In this document: in pieces, positions 43,784 through 52,591 of the stretch
Position numbering within the stretch: position 1 is the stretch's first letter
How the letters are laid out: each line of letters begins with the position of its first letter
DNA from: Rhodococcus sp. B7740
GTDB lineage: Bacteria; Actinomycetota; Actinomycetes; Mycobacteriales; Mycobacteriaceae
Direction of reading: 5' to 3'
Assembly: GCF_000954115.1 (NCBI RefSeq)
Contig: NZ_CP010797.1
Location: forward strand, 3,100,001 to 3,164,000
DNA length: 64,000 nt
Position numbers and translations under genes: made by a program
The notes under the pieces: generated by a model
What the model was told of the DNA's origin: nothing
Database searches by the model: none
Seen by the model: only the letters and a program-made list of their open reading frames with translations

Positions 43784-44802
43784 GCCCAATCCGGCAGAGC
43801 CGGACGGTCGATCCACGGACGTCCTTCGTGCTCGAGTGCCGCGATGTCGGCGTCAACCATGATCTTCGCGAGCTCCGGTGTGTGCACCGTGGCCTTCCAC
43901 CCGAGCTTCGCTTCGGCCTTGCTGGCATCACCGATTAAAGCGTCTACCTCAGTGGGACGCAGGTAGCGCTCGTCGAACTTGACGTGCTTCTCCCAATCCA
44001 GGCCGGCTCGCTCGAACGCGACGACGAGGAAGTCTTTCACCGAGAAGTTGCCACCGGTGGCCAACACGAAGTCATCCGGCTCATCGACCTGCAGCATGCG
44101 CCACATGCCCTCGACGTACTCAGGTGCATAACCCCAGTCGCGGATGGCGTCCAAGTTACCCATGTAGACGTTCTGTTCGAGACCCGCCTTGATACGCGCG
44201 ACCGCGCGGGTGATCTTGCGGGTAACGAACGTTTCACCACGACGCGGGGATTCGTGGTTGAACAGAATGCCGTTGACGGCGAAGATGCCGTACGCCTCGC
44301 GGTAGTTCTTGGTAACCCAGTAGGCATAGACCTTGGCTGCGCCGTACGGCGAGCGTGGGTAGAACGGAGTGTCCTCGTTCTGCGGGGGCGGCGTAGCGCC
44401 GAACATTTCGGAGCTGGATGCCTGATAGAAGCGGCACTGCAGGCCCGCAAGGCGCACGGCCTCGAGCAGCCGGATAGATCCGACGCCGGTGGTGTTTCCG
44501 GTGTGCTCGGGCTCGTCGAAGCTCACGCGCACGTGGGACTGTGCGCCCAGGTTGTAGACCTCGTCCGGCTGGATCTCGGTGAGCAGAGTGACCAGGCGCG
44601 CGCCATCACTCAGGTCGCCGTAATGCAGAAAAAGCTTGGCGTCCTTTTCGTGCGGATCCTGGTACAGGTGATCGATGCGAGATGTGTTGAAGGTGGACGA
44701 CCGTCGAATCAGGCCGTGCACCTCGTATCCCTTGCTCAGCAGGAGTTCTGCCAGGTACGAACCGTCCTGGCCAGTGATGCCAGTTATCAACGCGCGCTTC
44801 AT
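43780..44802 (-). CDS. gmd: GDP-mannose 4,6-dehydratase
   Basis: 340 residues. The protein begins [22 protein letters not shown] (Rossmann fold, NADP). It continues with the [15 protein letters not shown] loop, the catalytic region [10 protein letters not shown] and [14 protein letters not shown] (Thr/Ser-Tyr-Lys type), and [19 protein letters not shown] of the tetramer interface. It converts GDP-D-mannose to GDP-4-keto-6-deoxymannose, feeding Fcl directly. No GDP-mannose synthesis genes are in the window. A divergent second copy starts at 63221. Confidence 0.95.
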   Translation of the reverse strand: MKRALITGITGQDGSYLAELLLSKGYEVHGLIRRSSTFNTSRIDHLYQDPHEKDAKLFLHYGDLSDGARLVTLLTEIQPDEVYNLGAQSHVRVSFDEPEHTGNTTGVGSIRLLEAVRLAGLQCRFYQASSSEMFGATPPPQNEDTPFYPRSPYGAAKVYAYWVTKNYREAYGIFAVNGILFNHESPRRGETFVTRKITRAVARIKAGLEQNVYMGNLDAIRDWGYAPEYVEGMWRMLQVDEPDDFVLATGGNFSVKDFLVVAFERAGLDWEKHVKFDERYLRPTEVDALIGDASKAEAKLGWKATVHTPELAKIMVDADIAALEHEGRPWIDRPALPDWA

Positions 44803-44864
44803 CGTTTCCGCTCCTCTAGGGCCAAGCCCTTATCTGGCATTTCAATCTGGTTTGGACATGGCAC

Positions 44865-46376
44865 TCAGTAAGCTCCGTCGCTTCCAGCCACTGCCCGCAT
44901 GGTCTTGGCGATGATCAACAGATCCCCCACCATCGACCAGTTCTCCACGTACGAAAGGTCCAGTCGGACAGTCTCTTCCCACGACAGGTCCGATCGTCCA
45001 CTGACCTGCCACAGACCCGTGACTCCCGGCTTCACCAGCAGTCGCCGTCGAACCTCGCCGTTGTAGGTCTCGACCTCACGACGTAGCGGAGGCCTCGGCC
45101 CCACCACGCTCATCTCACGCTTGAGCACGTTGATGAACTGCGGCAGCTCGTCGAGACTGAAACGCCGCAGCACCTTGCCGACCGGTGTCACCCGCGGATC
45201 GTCACGCATCTTGAACAGGACCCCGCCGGCACCCTCGTTCTGGTCGAGAAGTTTCGCAACCTGCTTGTCCGCGTCGACTGTCATGCTGCGGAACTTGATC
45301 ATCGAGAACGGCTTGCCGTCGATTCCCATGCGCTCGGACTTGTAGAACACCGGGCCACGACTCGTGGCCTTCACCGCGATGGCCACTGCCAGCAGAATCG
45401 GTGAGATCAGCGCCAGGACGAGAGCCGCGAACGTCAGGTCGAATGCGGTCTTGCTGAAGCGCGTCGCGCCGTTGTACTGCGGCTTCTCGACGTGAATCAG
45501 GGGGAAGCCGGCAACTGGCCTCATCACGAGTCGCGGGCCGGCCACATCGACGACACCCGGCGCGACCACAAGGTCGACGTCCTTCTTCTCCAGATCCCAG
45601 ATCATCCTTCGGATGCCCTTGTGACCGAGGTGCTCGGTGGCCGTCACGGCAACGGTGTCTGCACCACATTCTTCGATTGCGTCGAGAACGTCGTGTTCAC
45701 CGCCCAGCACCGGAATGTCGGAGCCTTCGACGTGAACCACGCCATCCTGCGGAACCTCGTAGCCGGGCATGCAGATTCCCACCACGGCGTACCCCGCGGA
45801 GGGAGACTTCTCGAAAGACTGCGCCATCGACAATGCCGCCGAACGGCTGCCTACGATGAGTACGGACGTCTTGTATTCGCCCTTACCCCTGGAGCGTGAA
45901 ACGGCCTTTCGCCAGACCCAGCGCGTGAGCAGCAACGCGAGTAGCCCCACCGGCAGAGCGATCGCGAGATAGAGCCGCGCAATGTCGATGCGAAACAGAA
46001 GTGACACGATCGCGATGACACCGAACAGGCGGAAGGTTGCCGACACGATGCGCCGATACTCCTCAGCACCGTTTCCGATGACGCGAGGCGATCTGGTGCG
46101 GAAGATCGCGAGGAATGCGATCCACAGTCCGGCCAGTGCGACGGAGACACCCGTGTACGTCATGGTCGAGAGCAAGCCCGTCATCTCGACATCCCCGAAC
46201 CGCACGATCTGAGCCAGACCAACGGACAGGATCACGACCAACACATCGGTCACCCGCAGGCGTGCGATGTACTGACGTTCCCACACGTGCCGCGACGTCA
46301 GCGTGCGCGTTGCAGCCACGTCCGAACGACGGGGAGATCCCCAGAGAGAGCGGTGTGCAGCCCCGACAGTTGCCAC
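44865..46376 (-). CDS. Initiating polyprenyl-phosphate sugar-1-P transferase (WcaJ/WbaP-type)
   Basis: 503 residues from a GTG with GAGGAGGGGAG upstream. Four or five N-terminal helices and a Rossmann-like CoA-binding-type region (TSVLIVGSRSAALSMAQ) precede the conserved catalytic domain: KTAFDLTFAALVLALISPILL, YKSERMGIDGKPFSMIKFRSM, FSLDELPQFINVLKREMSVVGPRP and VKPGVTGLWQVSGRSDLSWEE. It starts repeat-unit assembly by moving a sugar phosphate onto undecaprenyl phosphate. The paralogue at 48744-50249 is very similar along the whole length. Confidence 0.93.
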   Translation of the reverse strand: MATVGAAHRSLWGSPRRSDVAATRTLTSRHVWERQYIARLRVTDVLVVILSVGLAQIVRFGDVEMTGLLSTMTYTGVSVALAGLWIAFLAIFRTRSPRVIGNGAEEYRRIVSATFRLFGVIAIVSLLFRIDIARLYLAIALPVGLLALLLTRWVWRKAVSRSRGKGEYKTSVLIVGSRSAALSMAQSFEKSPSAGYAVVGICMPGYEVPQDGVVHVEGSDIPVLGGEHDVLDAIEECGADTVAVTATEHLGHKGIRRMIWDLEKKDVDLVVAPGVVDVAGPRLVMRPVAGFPLIHVEKPQYNGATRFSKTAFDLTFAALVLALISPILLAVAIAVKATSRGPVFYKSERMGIDGKPFSMIKFRSMTVDADKQVAKLLDQNEGAGGVLFKMRDDPRVTPVGKVLRRFSLDELPQFINVLKREMSVVGPRPPLRREVETYNGEVRRRLLVKPGVTGLWQVSGRSDLSWEETVRLDLSYVENWSMVGDLLIIAKTMRAVAGSDGAY

Positions 46377-46819
46377 GTGCTCCCCTCCTCTGCACTAGTA
46401 CGCACGCCACCGGCGAGCGGATGAATCCGATCGATACCCATCCGCTGTGCGACTGGTATCGAATTGAAATAGTCCCATGCCGTTCGATGTACCACCACGC
46501 GAGCGGTACAGATCACAAACCAATAACAGCATTGACGTTGTTTACCACATCGAAGGTAATGCTGCGATCCGCGAGAACAATCGAACACCGCTAGCAATTT
46601 TTCCGCCCAAAACCGCTCTGCGACAAGCGGATTGAATGTGAACTGTGACCAGTCACAGGTATCGAAGTTGTTTTTAGGGCGTTTATCATATAGCGCAGCG
46701 TGCGCTTACTGCCGATAAAGGGCCACAGCACCTCTACACGCAGGTAGAAGCCAGCGAAGTACCCGATACGAGCCGGTAACCGGCGTGAAAATTGGATTCC
46801 GCCGCAGATGCCCCCGGAG
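46377..46819. other. Intergenic region upstream of the sugar transferase
   Basis: About 440 bases. AT-rich stretches around 46480-46560 and 46650-46700 probably contain the promoter for the leftward transferase-gmd-fcl operon. No ORF, repeat or RNA motif is supported. Confidence 0.4.
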
Positions 46820-46853
46820 TTCCGAAATTCATTCCCTCGAATGAATTTCGGAA
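46820..46853 (-). terminator. Perfect 14-bp hairpin after ugd
   Basis: TTCCGAAATTCATT (46820-46833), six-base loop CCCTCG, AATGAATTTCGGAA (46840-46853): a perfect 14-bp stem that begins 20 bases past the ugd stop at 46874. It is the strongest hairpin I saw in the window and is AT-rich compared with its surroundings. Confidence 0.75.
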
Positions 46854-46873
46854 AACACCCTCGCCCGCTGCGA

Positions 46874-48193
46874 TCAGGGACGCCCCAACCCGCGGTAATT
46901 CCATCCCGCCGCGCGCCACTCTTCCGGGTCCAGGCAGTTGCGCCCGTCGATCAAAGTCTTGCTGCGCACCGCACCCTCCAGATCCTTCGGAGCGAGTGCC
47001 TTGAATTCCTTCCACTCCGTCAGCACCAGCACCACGTCGGCACCCTCGCAGGCCTCGAGCGCGGAACCGCTGTAGGTCAGGGTGGGGAACAGAGCACGGG
47101 AGTTCTCCATGGCCTTGGGGTCGTACACGTTGACCGCTGCGCCCTGGAGCTGAATCTGCCCGGCGACATTGAGGGCCGGTGAATCACGAACGTCGTCCGA
47201 ATCGGGCTTGAAAGCGGCACCCAGCACAGCAACGCGTGCACCGAGAAGAGACCCACACGCCTCACGCGCCAACTCGACCATGCGTGTGCGGCGTCGCATG
47301 TTGATGTTGTCGACCTCGCGCAGGAACGTCAGCGCCTGGTCAGCGCCCAGTTCACCGGCCCGCGCCATGAACGCCCGGATGTCCTTGGGCAGGCAGCCGC
47401 CGCCGAAGCCGATGCCGGCATTGAGGAACTTGCGGCCGATGCGCTCGTCGTGGCCGATGGCGTCGGCAAGCACAGTGACGTCTGCACCCGCGGCCTCACA
47501 GACCTCCGCGATAGCGTTGATGAACGAGATCTTGGTGGCCAGGAACGCGTTGGCCGATGCCTTGACCAACTCGGCGGTGGCCAGGTCGGTGACCAAGAAC
47601 GGAATCTTCTCGTCGAGCAGCTGCGCGTACACCTCGCGGGCGAGCTCCTCGGCGCGTCCCGGACGGGCGCGATCCACACCAAGCACCAGGCGGTCGGGGT
47701 GCAGAGTGTCCTTGACGGCGTAACCCTCACGCAGGAACTCCGGATTCCATGCCACCTCGACGTCGTCGCCGGCCGGTGCAAGCTCGCGGGCGATGGTGCC
47801 GAGCCGCTCTGCCGTACCCACGGGAACGGTCGACTTACCGAAGATCACGGCCGGCTTGGTGAGCAGCGGGGCGAGTGTTTCGACGACCGAGTCCACAAAC
47901 TTCATGTCGGCTGCGAATTCCCCCTTCTTCTGGGGCGTACCGACACCGAGAAAGTGGACCTCCGCGAAATCCGCGGCTTCCTGGTACGACGCGGTGAAGC
48001 GGAGGCGGCCGGCTGCGATGTTGCGCTGCAACACCTCTTCGAGACCGGGCTCCCAGAACGGGACCTCGCCGGCTTCGAGCTTCGCGAGTTTGGCCGGGTC
48101 CACGTCCACGCCGAGCACCTCGTGGCCGAGCTCGGCCATGCACGCTGCGTGAGTGGCACCGAGGTAACCGGTACCGAACACTGTGATTCGCAT
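46874..48193 (-). CDS. ugd: UDP-glucose 6-dehydrogenase
   Basis: 439 residues from ATG 48193 (GGGGA nine bases upstream; an ATG three codons earlier is possible). It has the NAD fold MRITVFGTGYLGATHAACMAELGH, the stretch NPEFLREGYAV, and the catalytic cysteine in NAGIGFGGGCLPKD, with an intact C-terminal domain (AFKPDSDDVRDSPAL). Its length is normal for the UDP-glucose/GDP-mannose dehydrogenase family. It oxidises UDP-glucose to UDP-glucuronic acid for acidic polysaccharide. It is a single-gene unit flanked by the hairpin at 46820. Confidence 0.93.
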   Translation of the reverse strand: MRITVFGTGYLGATHAACMAELGHEVLGVDVDPAKLAKLEAGEVPFWEPGLEEVLQRNIAAGRLRFTASYQEAADFAEVHFLGVGTPQKKGEFAADMKFVDSVVETLAPLLTKPAVIFGKSTVPVGTAERLGTIARELAPAGDDVEVAWNPEFLREGYAVKDTLHPDRLVLGVDRARPGRAEELAREVYAQLLDEKIPFLVTDLATAELVKASANAFLATKISFINAIAEVCEAAGADVTVLADAIGHDERIGRKFLNAGIGFGGGCLPKDIRAFMARAGELGADQALTFLREVDNINMRRRTRMVELAREACGSLLGARVAVLGAAFKPDSDDVRDSPALNVAGQIQLQGAAVNVYDPKAMENSRALFPTLTYSGSALEACEGADVVLVLTEWKEFKALAPKDLEGAVRSKTLIDGRNCLDPEEWRAAGWNYRGLGRP

Positions 48194-48392
48194 TTGTTCC
48201 ATTCCCCGTCGGTCGTTCTGAACAATGGCGTACTCGACAAGAGCCCGTGACGACCCGTCACAGTAAGTGCCTGGAGGACATCGCCTTCAGGTCACGCGCG
48301 CATACGGGAATAGTAAACACAGGCGATCACGACCGTCACCCAGGAGACTGCGGTCACAGGATCGGTTGAACAACCGGCGAAGCGAAGGTTTC

Positions 48393-48692
48393 TCAGCGAC
48401 GAACGGGAAACTGCGGGTTCTCCGGTTCTTCGACGGCCTCGGCGCAGCGGTGGATGAAATCGCTCAATTCGGAGCGGACCTCGGGAGCGAGTAGATCCAA
48501 GGGGACGTCGGTGCCGTGGTACTCCGCGAATGCCGAGGTGTAGGCATCGACGCTGTCGGAGATCACCGCGTGCAGCGAGGTGGACCTGTTCAGATGAACC
48601 TTGGCGATCACATCGATGCGATCGGCCAAGAAGTCGTGAAACGTATTCTGCGCCATGGTCACGTCACGTCCGTTCTCCGAAACAGTTGTCAT
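48393..48692 (-). CDS. Small hypothetical soluble protein
   Basis: 99 residues, ATG 48692 six bases after TACCAT (48699-48704), a leaderless arrangement. It is acidic and helical (MAQNTFHDFLADRIDVIAKVHL; ATG 48656 would be an internal alternative) with no membrane segment. Family not recognised. It stands alone between ugd and the second sugar transferase. Confidence 0.55.
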   Translation of the reverse strand: MTTVSENGRDVTMAQNTFHDFLADRIDVIAKVHLNRSTSLHAVISDSVDAYTSAFAEYHGTDVPLDLLAPEVRSELSDFIHRCAEAVEEPENPQFPVRR

Positions 48693-48743
48693 TGCGTCAT
48701 GGTACGAACAAAACCGACCGTCCGCAGGGTGAGCGTCCTCGAA

Positions 48744-50249
48744 CTAGTACGCACCGTCGCTCTTGGCAACTGCGACCGCGGTCTTGGCGATGATGAGCAG
48801 ATCCCCTGTCATGGACCAGTTCTCGACGTACGAGAGATCGAGGCGAACGCTCTCCTCCCACGACAGATCCGATCGGCCACTCACCTGCCACAGCCCGGTG
48901 ATACCCGGCTTGACGAGCAGTCGACGACGCACGTCGCCGTCGTACGTTTCCACTTCGCTGCGCAGCGGCGGCCGCGGACCCACCACACTCATCTCGCGCT
49001 TGAGCACGTTGACGAATTGCGGCAGCTCGTCGAGGCTGAACTTGCGCATCACCCTGCCCACCCGGGTGACCCGTGGGTCGTCGCGCATCTTGAACAACAC
49101 CCCGCCTGCCCCTTCGTTGAGCGCGGCAAGTTCCTGTACGCGCTTGTCGGCGTCCTGCACCATGCTGCGGAACTTGATCATCTGGAAAGGCTTGCCGTCG
49201 ATGCCCATTCGCTCGGACTTGTAGAAGATCGAGCCCTTGCTGGTGAGCTTGATGATTGCGGCGAGAGTGATCAGGACCGGTGAGATCAGCAGGAGGACCG
49301 AGGCGGCGAACAGGAAGTCGAACGCCGTCTTGCCGAATCGCTTCGCACCGTTGTATTGCGGCTTCTCGACATGGATGAGCGGGAAGTTCGCCACCGGACG
49401 CATCACCAGACGGGGACCGGCGACGTCCACCACGCCGGGCGAGACCACGAGGTCGACCTTCTTCTTCTCCAGATCCCACACCATCTTTCGCAGTCCGCGA
49501 TGGCCGATGTGTTCGGTGGCAGTCACCGCCACGGTGTCTGCGCCGGAGGTCTCGATGGCCTCGACGACACTGTGCTCGTCGCCGAGCACCGGGATCTCGA
49601 CGCCGTCGACGGTGAAGGACGTGTCGTTGCCGGGCTCGTAGTTGGGTAGGCAGATCCCGACCACGCTGTAGCCGGCCTCGGGGGAACGCTCGAACGACTT
49701 GGCCATGGCCAGGGCCGAGCTGCGGCTGCCGACGATGAGCACCGAGGTCTGGTATCCGCCACGAGCTCGTTTGCGTGACACCACTTTTCGCCACACCCAC
49801 CGACTGAGCAGAAGTCCGATCAGGCCAACGGGCAGTGCGATCGCGAGATACAGACGGGCGATGTCCAGTTGAAACAGCAGGGAGAGGATCGCGATGGTTC
49901 CGAAGAGACGGAACGTGGCCGACACGATGCGGCGGTACTCCTCCGAGCCGTTGCCGATCACCCGTGGCGAGCGGGTGCGGAAGATGGCGAGAAACGTCAG
50001 CCACAGAATCGCGAGCACTCCGGATATGCCGAGGTAGCCGATGACGGACCACGGTTCACGAAAATCGATCTCGCCGAAGCGGATGATCTGCGCAACCGTC
50101 ACCGCACCGAGAACGACCACCGTATCGGTGACACGGAGGCCCTCGGTGTAGTGCGTCTCCCATTCACGACGCGATGTCGTTCTGCGTAACCGTCGTGCAT
50201 CACGCCGCGAGACAACCGAACTCTGCGCTTCCAGATCGCTGACTGACAC
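48744..50249 (-). CDS. Second initiating polyprenyl-phosphate sugar-1-P transferase
   Basis: 501 residues from a GTG with GAGGGGAAG upstream. Its domain layout and nearly all motifs match the transferase at 44865-46376: YKSERMGIDGKPFQMIKFRSM, FSLDELPQFVNVLKREMSVVG, VKPGITGLWQVSGRSDLSWEE, and the same C-terminal SDGAY. Differences are concentrated in the N-terminal helices and the first ~40 residues. It starts a lipid-linked glycan by adding hexose-1-phosphate. Gene duplication with both copies kept suggests separate glycans or different expression. Confidence 0.93.
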   Translation of the reverse strand: MSVSDLEAQSSVVSRRDARRLRRTTSRREWETHYTEGLRVTDTVVVLGAVTVAQIIRFGEIDFREPWSVIGYLGISGVLAILWLTFLAIFRTRSPRVIGNGSEEYRRIVSATFRLFGTIAILSLLFQLDIARLYLAIALPVGLIGLLLSRWVWRKVVSRKRARGGYQTSVLIVGSRSSALAMAKSFERSPEAGYSVVGICLPNYEPGNDTSFTVDGVEIPVLGDEHSVVEAIETSGADTVAVTATEHIGHRGLRKMVWDLEKKKVDLVVSPGVVDVAGPRLVMRPVANFPLIHVEKPQYNGAKRFGKTAFDFLFAASVLLLISPVLITLAAIIKLTSKGSIFYKSERMGIDGKPFQMIKFRSMVQDADKRVQELAALNEGAGGVLFKMRDDPRVTRVGRVMRKFSLDELPQFVNVLKREMSVVGPRPPLRSEVETYDGDVRRRLLVKPGITGLWQVSGRSDLSWEESVRLDLSYVENWSMTGDLLIIAKTAVAVAKSDGAY

Positions 50250-50503
50250 TTGCTTCCCCTCGGTACTTACGCGTTGCCGAACCCTTGCGTGATCGGCACA
50301 GCTCCGTGCCACCCCGTCGTGCAGATTATCTTTTCGTGCTTATTGTGTCACTTGGTAACGGTTTGTTGATCGGCGAGAACCCGCAGGTCGTTACATGTTT
50401 CTACTGCATTAACCGCACGCGTCCCCCGCGTTGCCGAATTCCCCCTGAAGCCCCCATTCCGGCCTTTGTCGACCACCTATTAGTGCCACATTCACCTCGT
50501 GTG

Positions 50504-51355
50504 TCAAGCATTGTCGGTCGAACGCCGTACGTTCGGAGAGATGTCTGCGAAGGCCTCCCACATTCGGCGGCCCAGTTCCCGTTGCCCCTCGCCGTTGTAG
50601 TGGATCTTCTCGGTCTCGCTGTTGTAGAGCCCGCGCGGACCCGGCACGTACGCCACTTTCGCCTTGCGCCGGGGAGTATCGGCATGCACGGCATCGATGA
50701 CGGCGTAGTTCGCCTCCCCTGATTCGATCTCGTCGGGCACCATCTGGCCCACCACGAACGGAACGTCACCGAACTCGCCGCGGAGCGTGTCGATCAGGCT
50801 GTCGAGCTTCTCCGCGTACACCGGCCCGGTCAGCAGCGGCACATCGCTCTCACCCTGATGCCACAGCACCGCGGTGAGCTCGTTGCCGGGCTTCGTCGCC
50901 AGCCCTGTTCGGATGCGCTGCAGTGCATCCCAGAACAGATTGACTCGCGCGCCGGTATCGGCCGGATCCCAGGAGATGCCGTGGATCCGCGCGAAGCCCG
51001 AATCACCGCGCGCATACGGAACCAGCAACACCGGCCTACCCGTCGCATCGGCGAGGTGCGCCGCGAACGTCGGACCGAAGCCGACTGCCTTGGAGGGCAC
51101 CTCGTGAAACAGAGGATTGCTGCCCGCCACGATGGTGTTCTTCGACCGCCCCGACGCGGCCCACTGATGCACTCGCGGATGCGGCGCATCCAGGCCTGCC
51201 CCGTCCAATCCGACGCCGGCACCGTGCGCATTGGACTGGCCGAGCACGGCAACAACAAGATACGGCTCGTCGATCGGTTCCACCGGAATGCCGCGTCCGA
51301 GACGCTTCTTCACGACGTCTTTCGCTCGCACCTTCGCGTTCTGCCGAAACCCCAT
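50504..51355 (-). CDS. CE6/DUF303-like carbohydrate esterase (SGNH type)
   Basis: 283 residues from ATG 51355 with GGGGGAG upstream. The hydrolase blocks are VAVLGQSNAHGAG (nucleophile Ser in GQSN), VLWHQGESDVPLL and a C-terminal KIHYNGEGQRELGRRM with the catalytic His. GQSN and WHQGESD are the marks of the sialate O-acetylesterase/CE6 group. No signal peptide is visible, so it may act inside the cell or use another route. It is the last gene of a seven-gene tight run starting at 58499, 14 bases after a lipase gene. Confidence 0.85.
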   Translation of the reverse strand: MGFRQNAKVRAKDVVKKRLGRGIPVEPIDEPYLVVAVLGQSNAHGAGVGLDGAGLDAPHPRVHQWAASGRSKNTIVAGSNPLFHEVPSKAVGFGPTFAAHLADATGRPVLLVPYARGDSGFARIHGISWDPADTGARVNLFWDALQRIRTGLATKPGNELTAVLWHQGESDVPLLTGPVYAEKLDSLIDTLRGEFGDVPFVVGQMVPDEIESGEANYAVIDAVHADTPRRKAKVAYVPGPRGLYNSETEKIHYNGEGQRELGRRMWEAFADISPNVRRSTDNA

Positions 51356-51369
51356 GACGCTCCCCCTAC

Positions 51370-52587
51370 CTACGTGCAGTCGTTCTGCGCCGGTACCCCG
51401 GCGAAACGATCCCCTATCCACTGATTGACGGCGTCGCCGTTCACATCCCCGTGCCCCCGCCCCGCCTGACGATCGATGGTGATGACGTCTCCGTACCCGC
51501 AGGCCTGCTCGAGAGCCGCGTCGGTCCACGCCGCATCGATGTACGTATCGGCATCACCGTAGGCCACCAGCATCGGTGCCGACGCCGGTCCCTGTGGCAC
51601 GGCCATCGCCGCCAGTGCGCGCCGGAGGGCATCTGCGGCCGCATCGGATTTCGGGGCGAAGTCCTTGTCGCCGAGCCTGTTCACCGCGTCCTCACGGGCA
51701 CCGGCCTTGTCCGGCGTGCAGCCGGTGAGCGCGGCCCAGTCCTGAGCGGCCTCGCCACTGCGGTAGTCGTCGAGGTTCAGAGCCGGGTCGCGTCGCGCCA
51801 ACGACTCCAGTACCCACTGCAGCAGAGGGCCTTGATCGTCGGTCAGTGTTCCCGCGATGGCTTTGTCCACCAGCCCTACCATGTTCGCCCCCGGTGCCAG
51901 CGCGACCGCGCCGACCAGATCAAGCTCGGGAGCGTAGGAATCGGCGAGTTCGTTCGCCGCCCACGCGGCACCCCCGCCCTGCGATCCGCCGAACGCAGCC
52001 CACTGCGTACCCACATCGGGAAAGACCGTCCGCAGTGCCCGCACGGCATCGATGACGTCGTAGCCGGCGGTGATGTTGTCCAGGTACGCATGGTTGCCGG
52101 GATGCCCGAGTCCCTCGTAATCGGTGATGGCCACCGCGAATCCGGCTGTGGTGTAACCCTGTACGAGTGCCGAGGCCCCCAGCAGCGACGCGGACCGCGA
52201 CGGAGCGCATGCCTGTTCGATACCCGTGGTGCCGTGGGCGTAGGAGATGACGGGCCAACCGCCCTCGGGTGCCTCGCCGGACGGGGTGAACACCGTGCCC
52301 GATACTTCGCGCTCGCCCACCCCCGGTTGCACCGAGCGGTACACCACCCGCGCCGCGTTCACGCCCGAAAGCCGCACCTGGATCGGCAGATTGGGCATTG
52401 TCTCGGCACTGACGATGGACCCGCTACCGGTTCCCGGATCCGCGATCACCATCGGTTGGGGGTCCGACCCGCGCAGTACCGCCGCGAGGGCTCCCTGCAC
52501 CTGCCCGGCAACGGGCACAACGACCGCGCACCCGGAAAGCAGGGGTAGCAGCAACAGTGCTGCCAACCACCGCCGCGTCGTCGTCAC
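51370..52587 (-). CDS. Lipoprotein lipase/esterase (secretory-lipase family), copy 1
   Basis: 405 residues. The signal peptide ends in a lipobox (LPLLSGCAVV). The alpha/beta-hydrolase has an oxyanion region VISYAHGTTG, nucleophile elbow FGGSQGGGA, acid YGDADTYID and catalytic His RGHGDVNG, with pairs of cysteines (QACAPS, LTGCTPD, LEQACGYG, NDCT). This is the secretory lipase family (PF03583-like). It is one of three related copies in the same operon. It would cleave acyl esters on the outer face of the membrane. It starts four bases after the acyltransferase gene. Confidence 0.87.
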   Translation of the reverse strand: MTTTRRWLAALLLLPLLSGCAVVVPVAGQVQGALAAVLRGSDPQPMVIADPGTGSGSIVSAETMPNLPIQVRLSGVNAARVVYRSVQPGVGEREVSGTVFTPSGEAPEGGWPVISYAHGTTGIEQACAPSRSASLLGASALVQGYTTAGFAVAITDYEGLGHPGNHAYLDNITAGYDVIDAVRALRTVFPDVGTQWAAFGGSQGGGAAWAANELADSYAPELDLVGAVALAPGANMVGLVDKAIAGTLTDDQGPLLQWVLESLARRDPALNLDDYRSGEAAQDWAALTGCTPDKAGAREDAVNRLGDKDFAPKSDAAADALRRALAAMAVPQGPASAPMLVAYGDADTYIDAAWTDAALEQACGYGDVITIDRQAGRGHGDVNGDAVNQWIGDRFAGVPAQNDCT

Positions 52588-52591
52588 GTCA

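Noticed and set aside
44817..44829. AGGGC-CAA-GCCCT hairpin between the sugar transferase and gmd
   Set aside because: Five-base-pair stem with no U tract in a short intergenic gap; not supported as a terminator.
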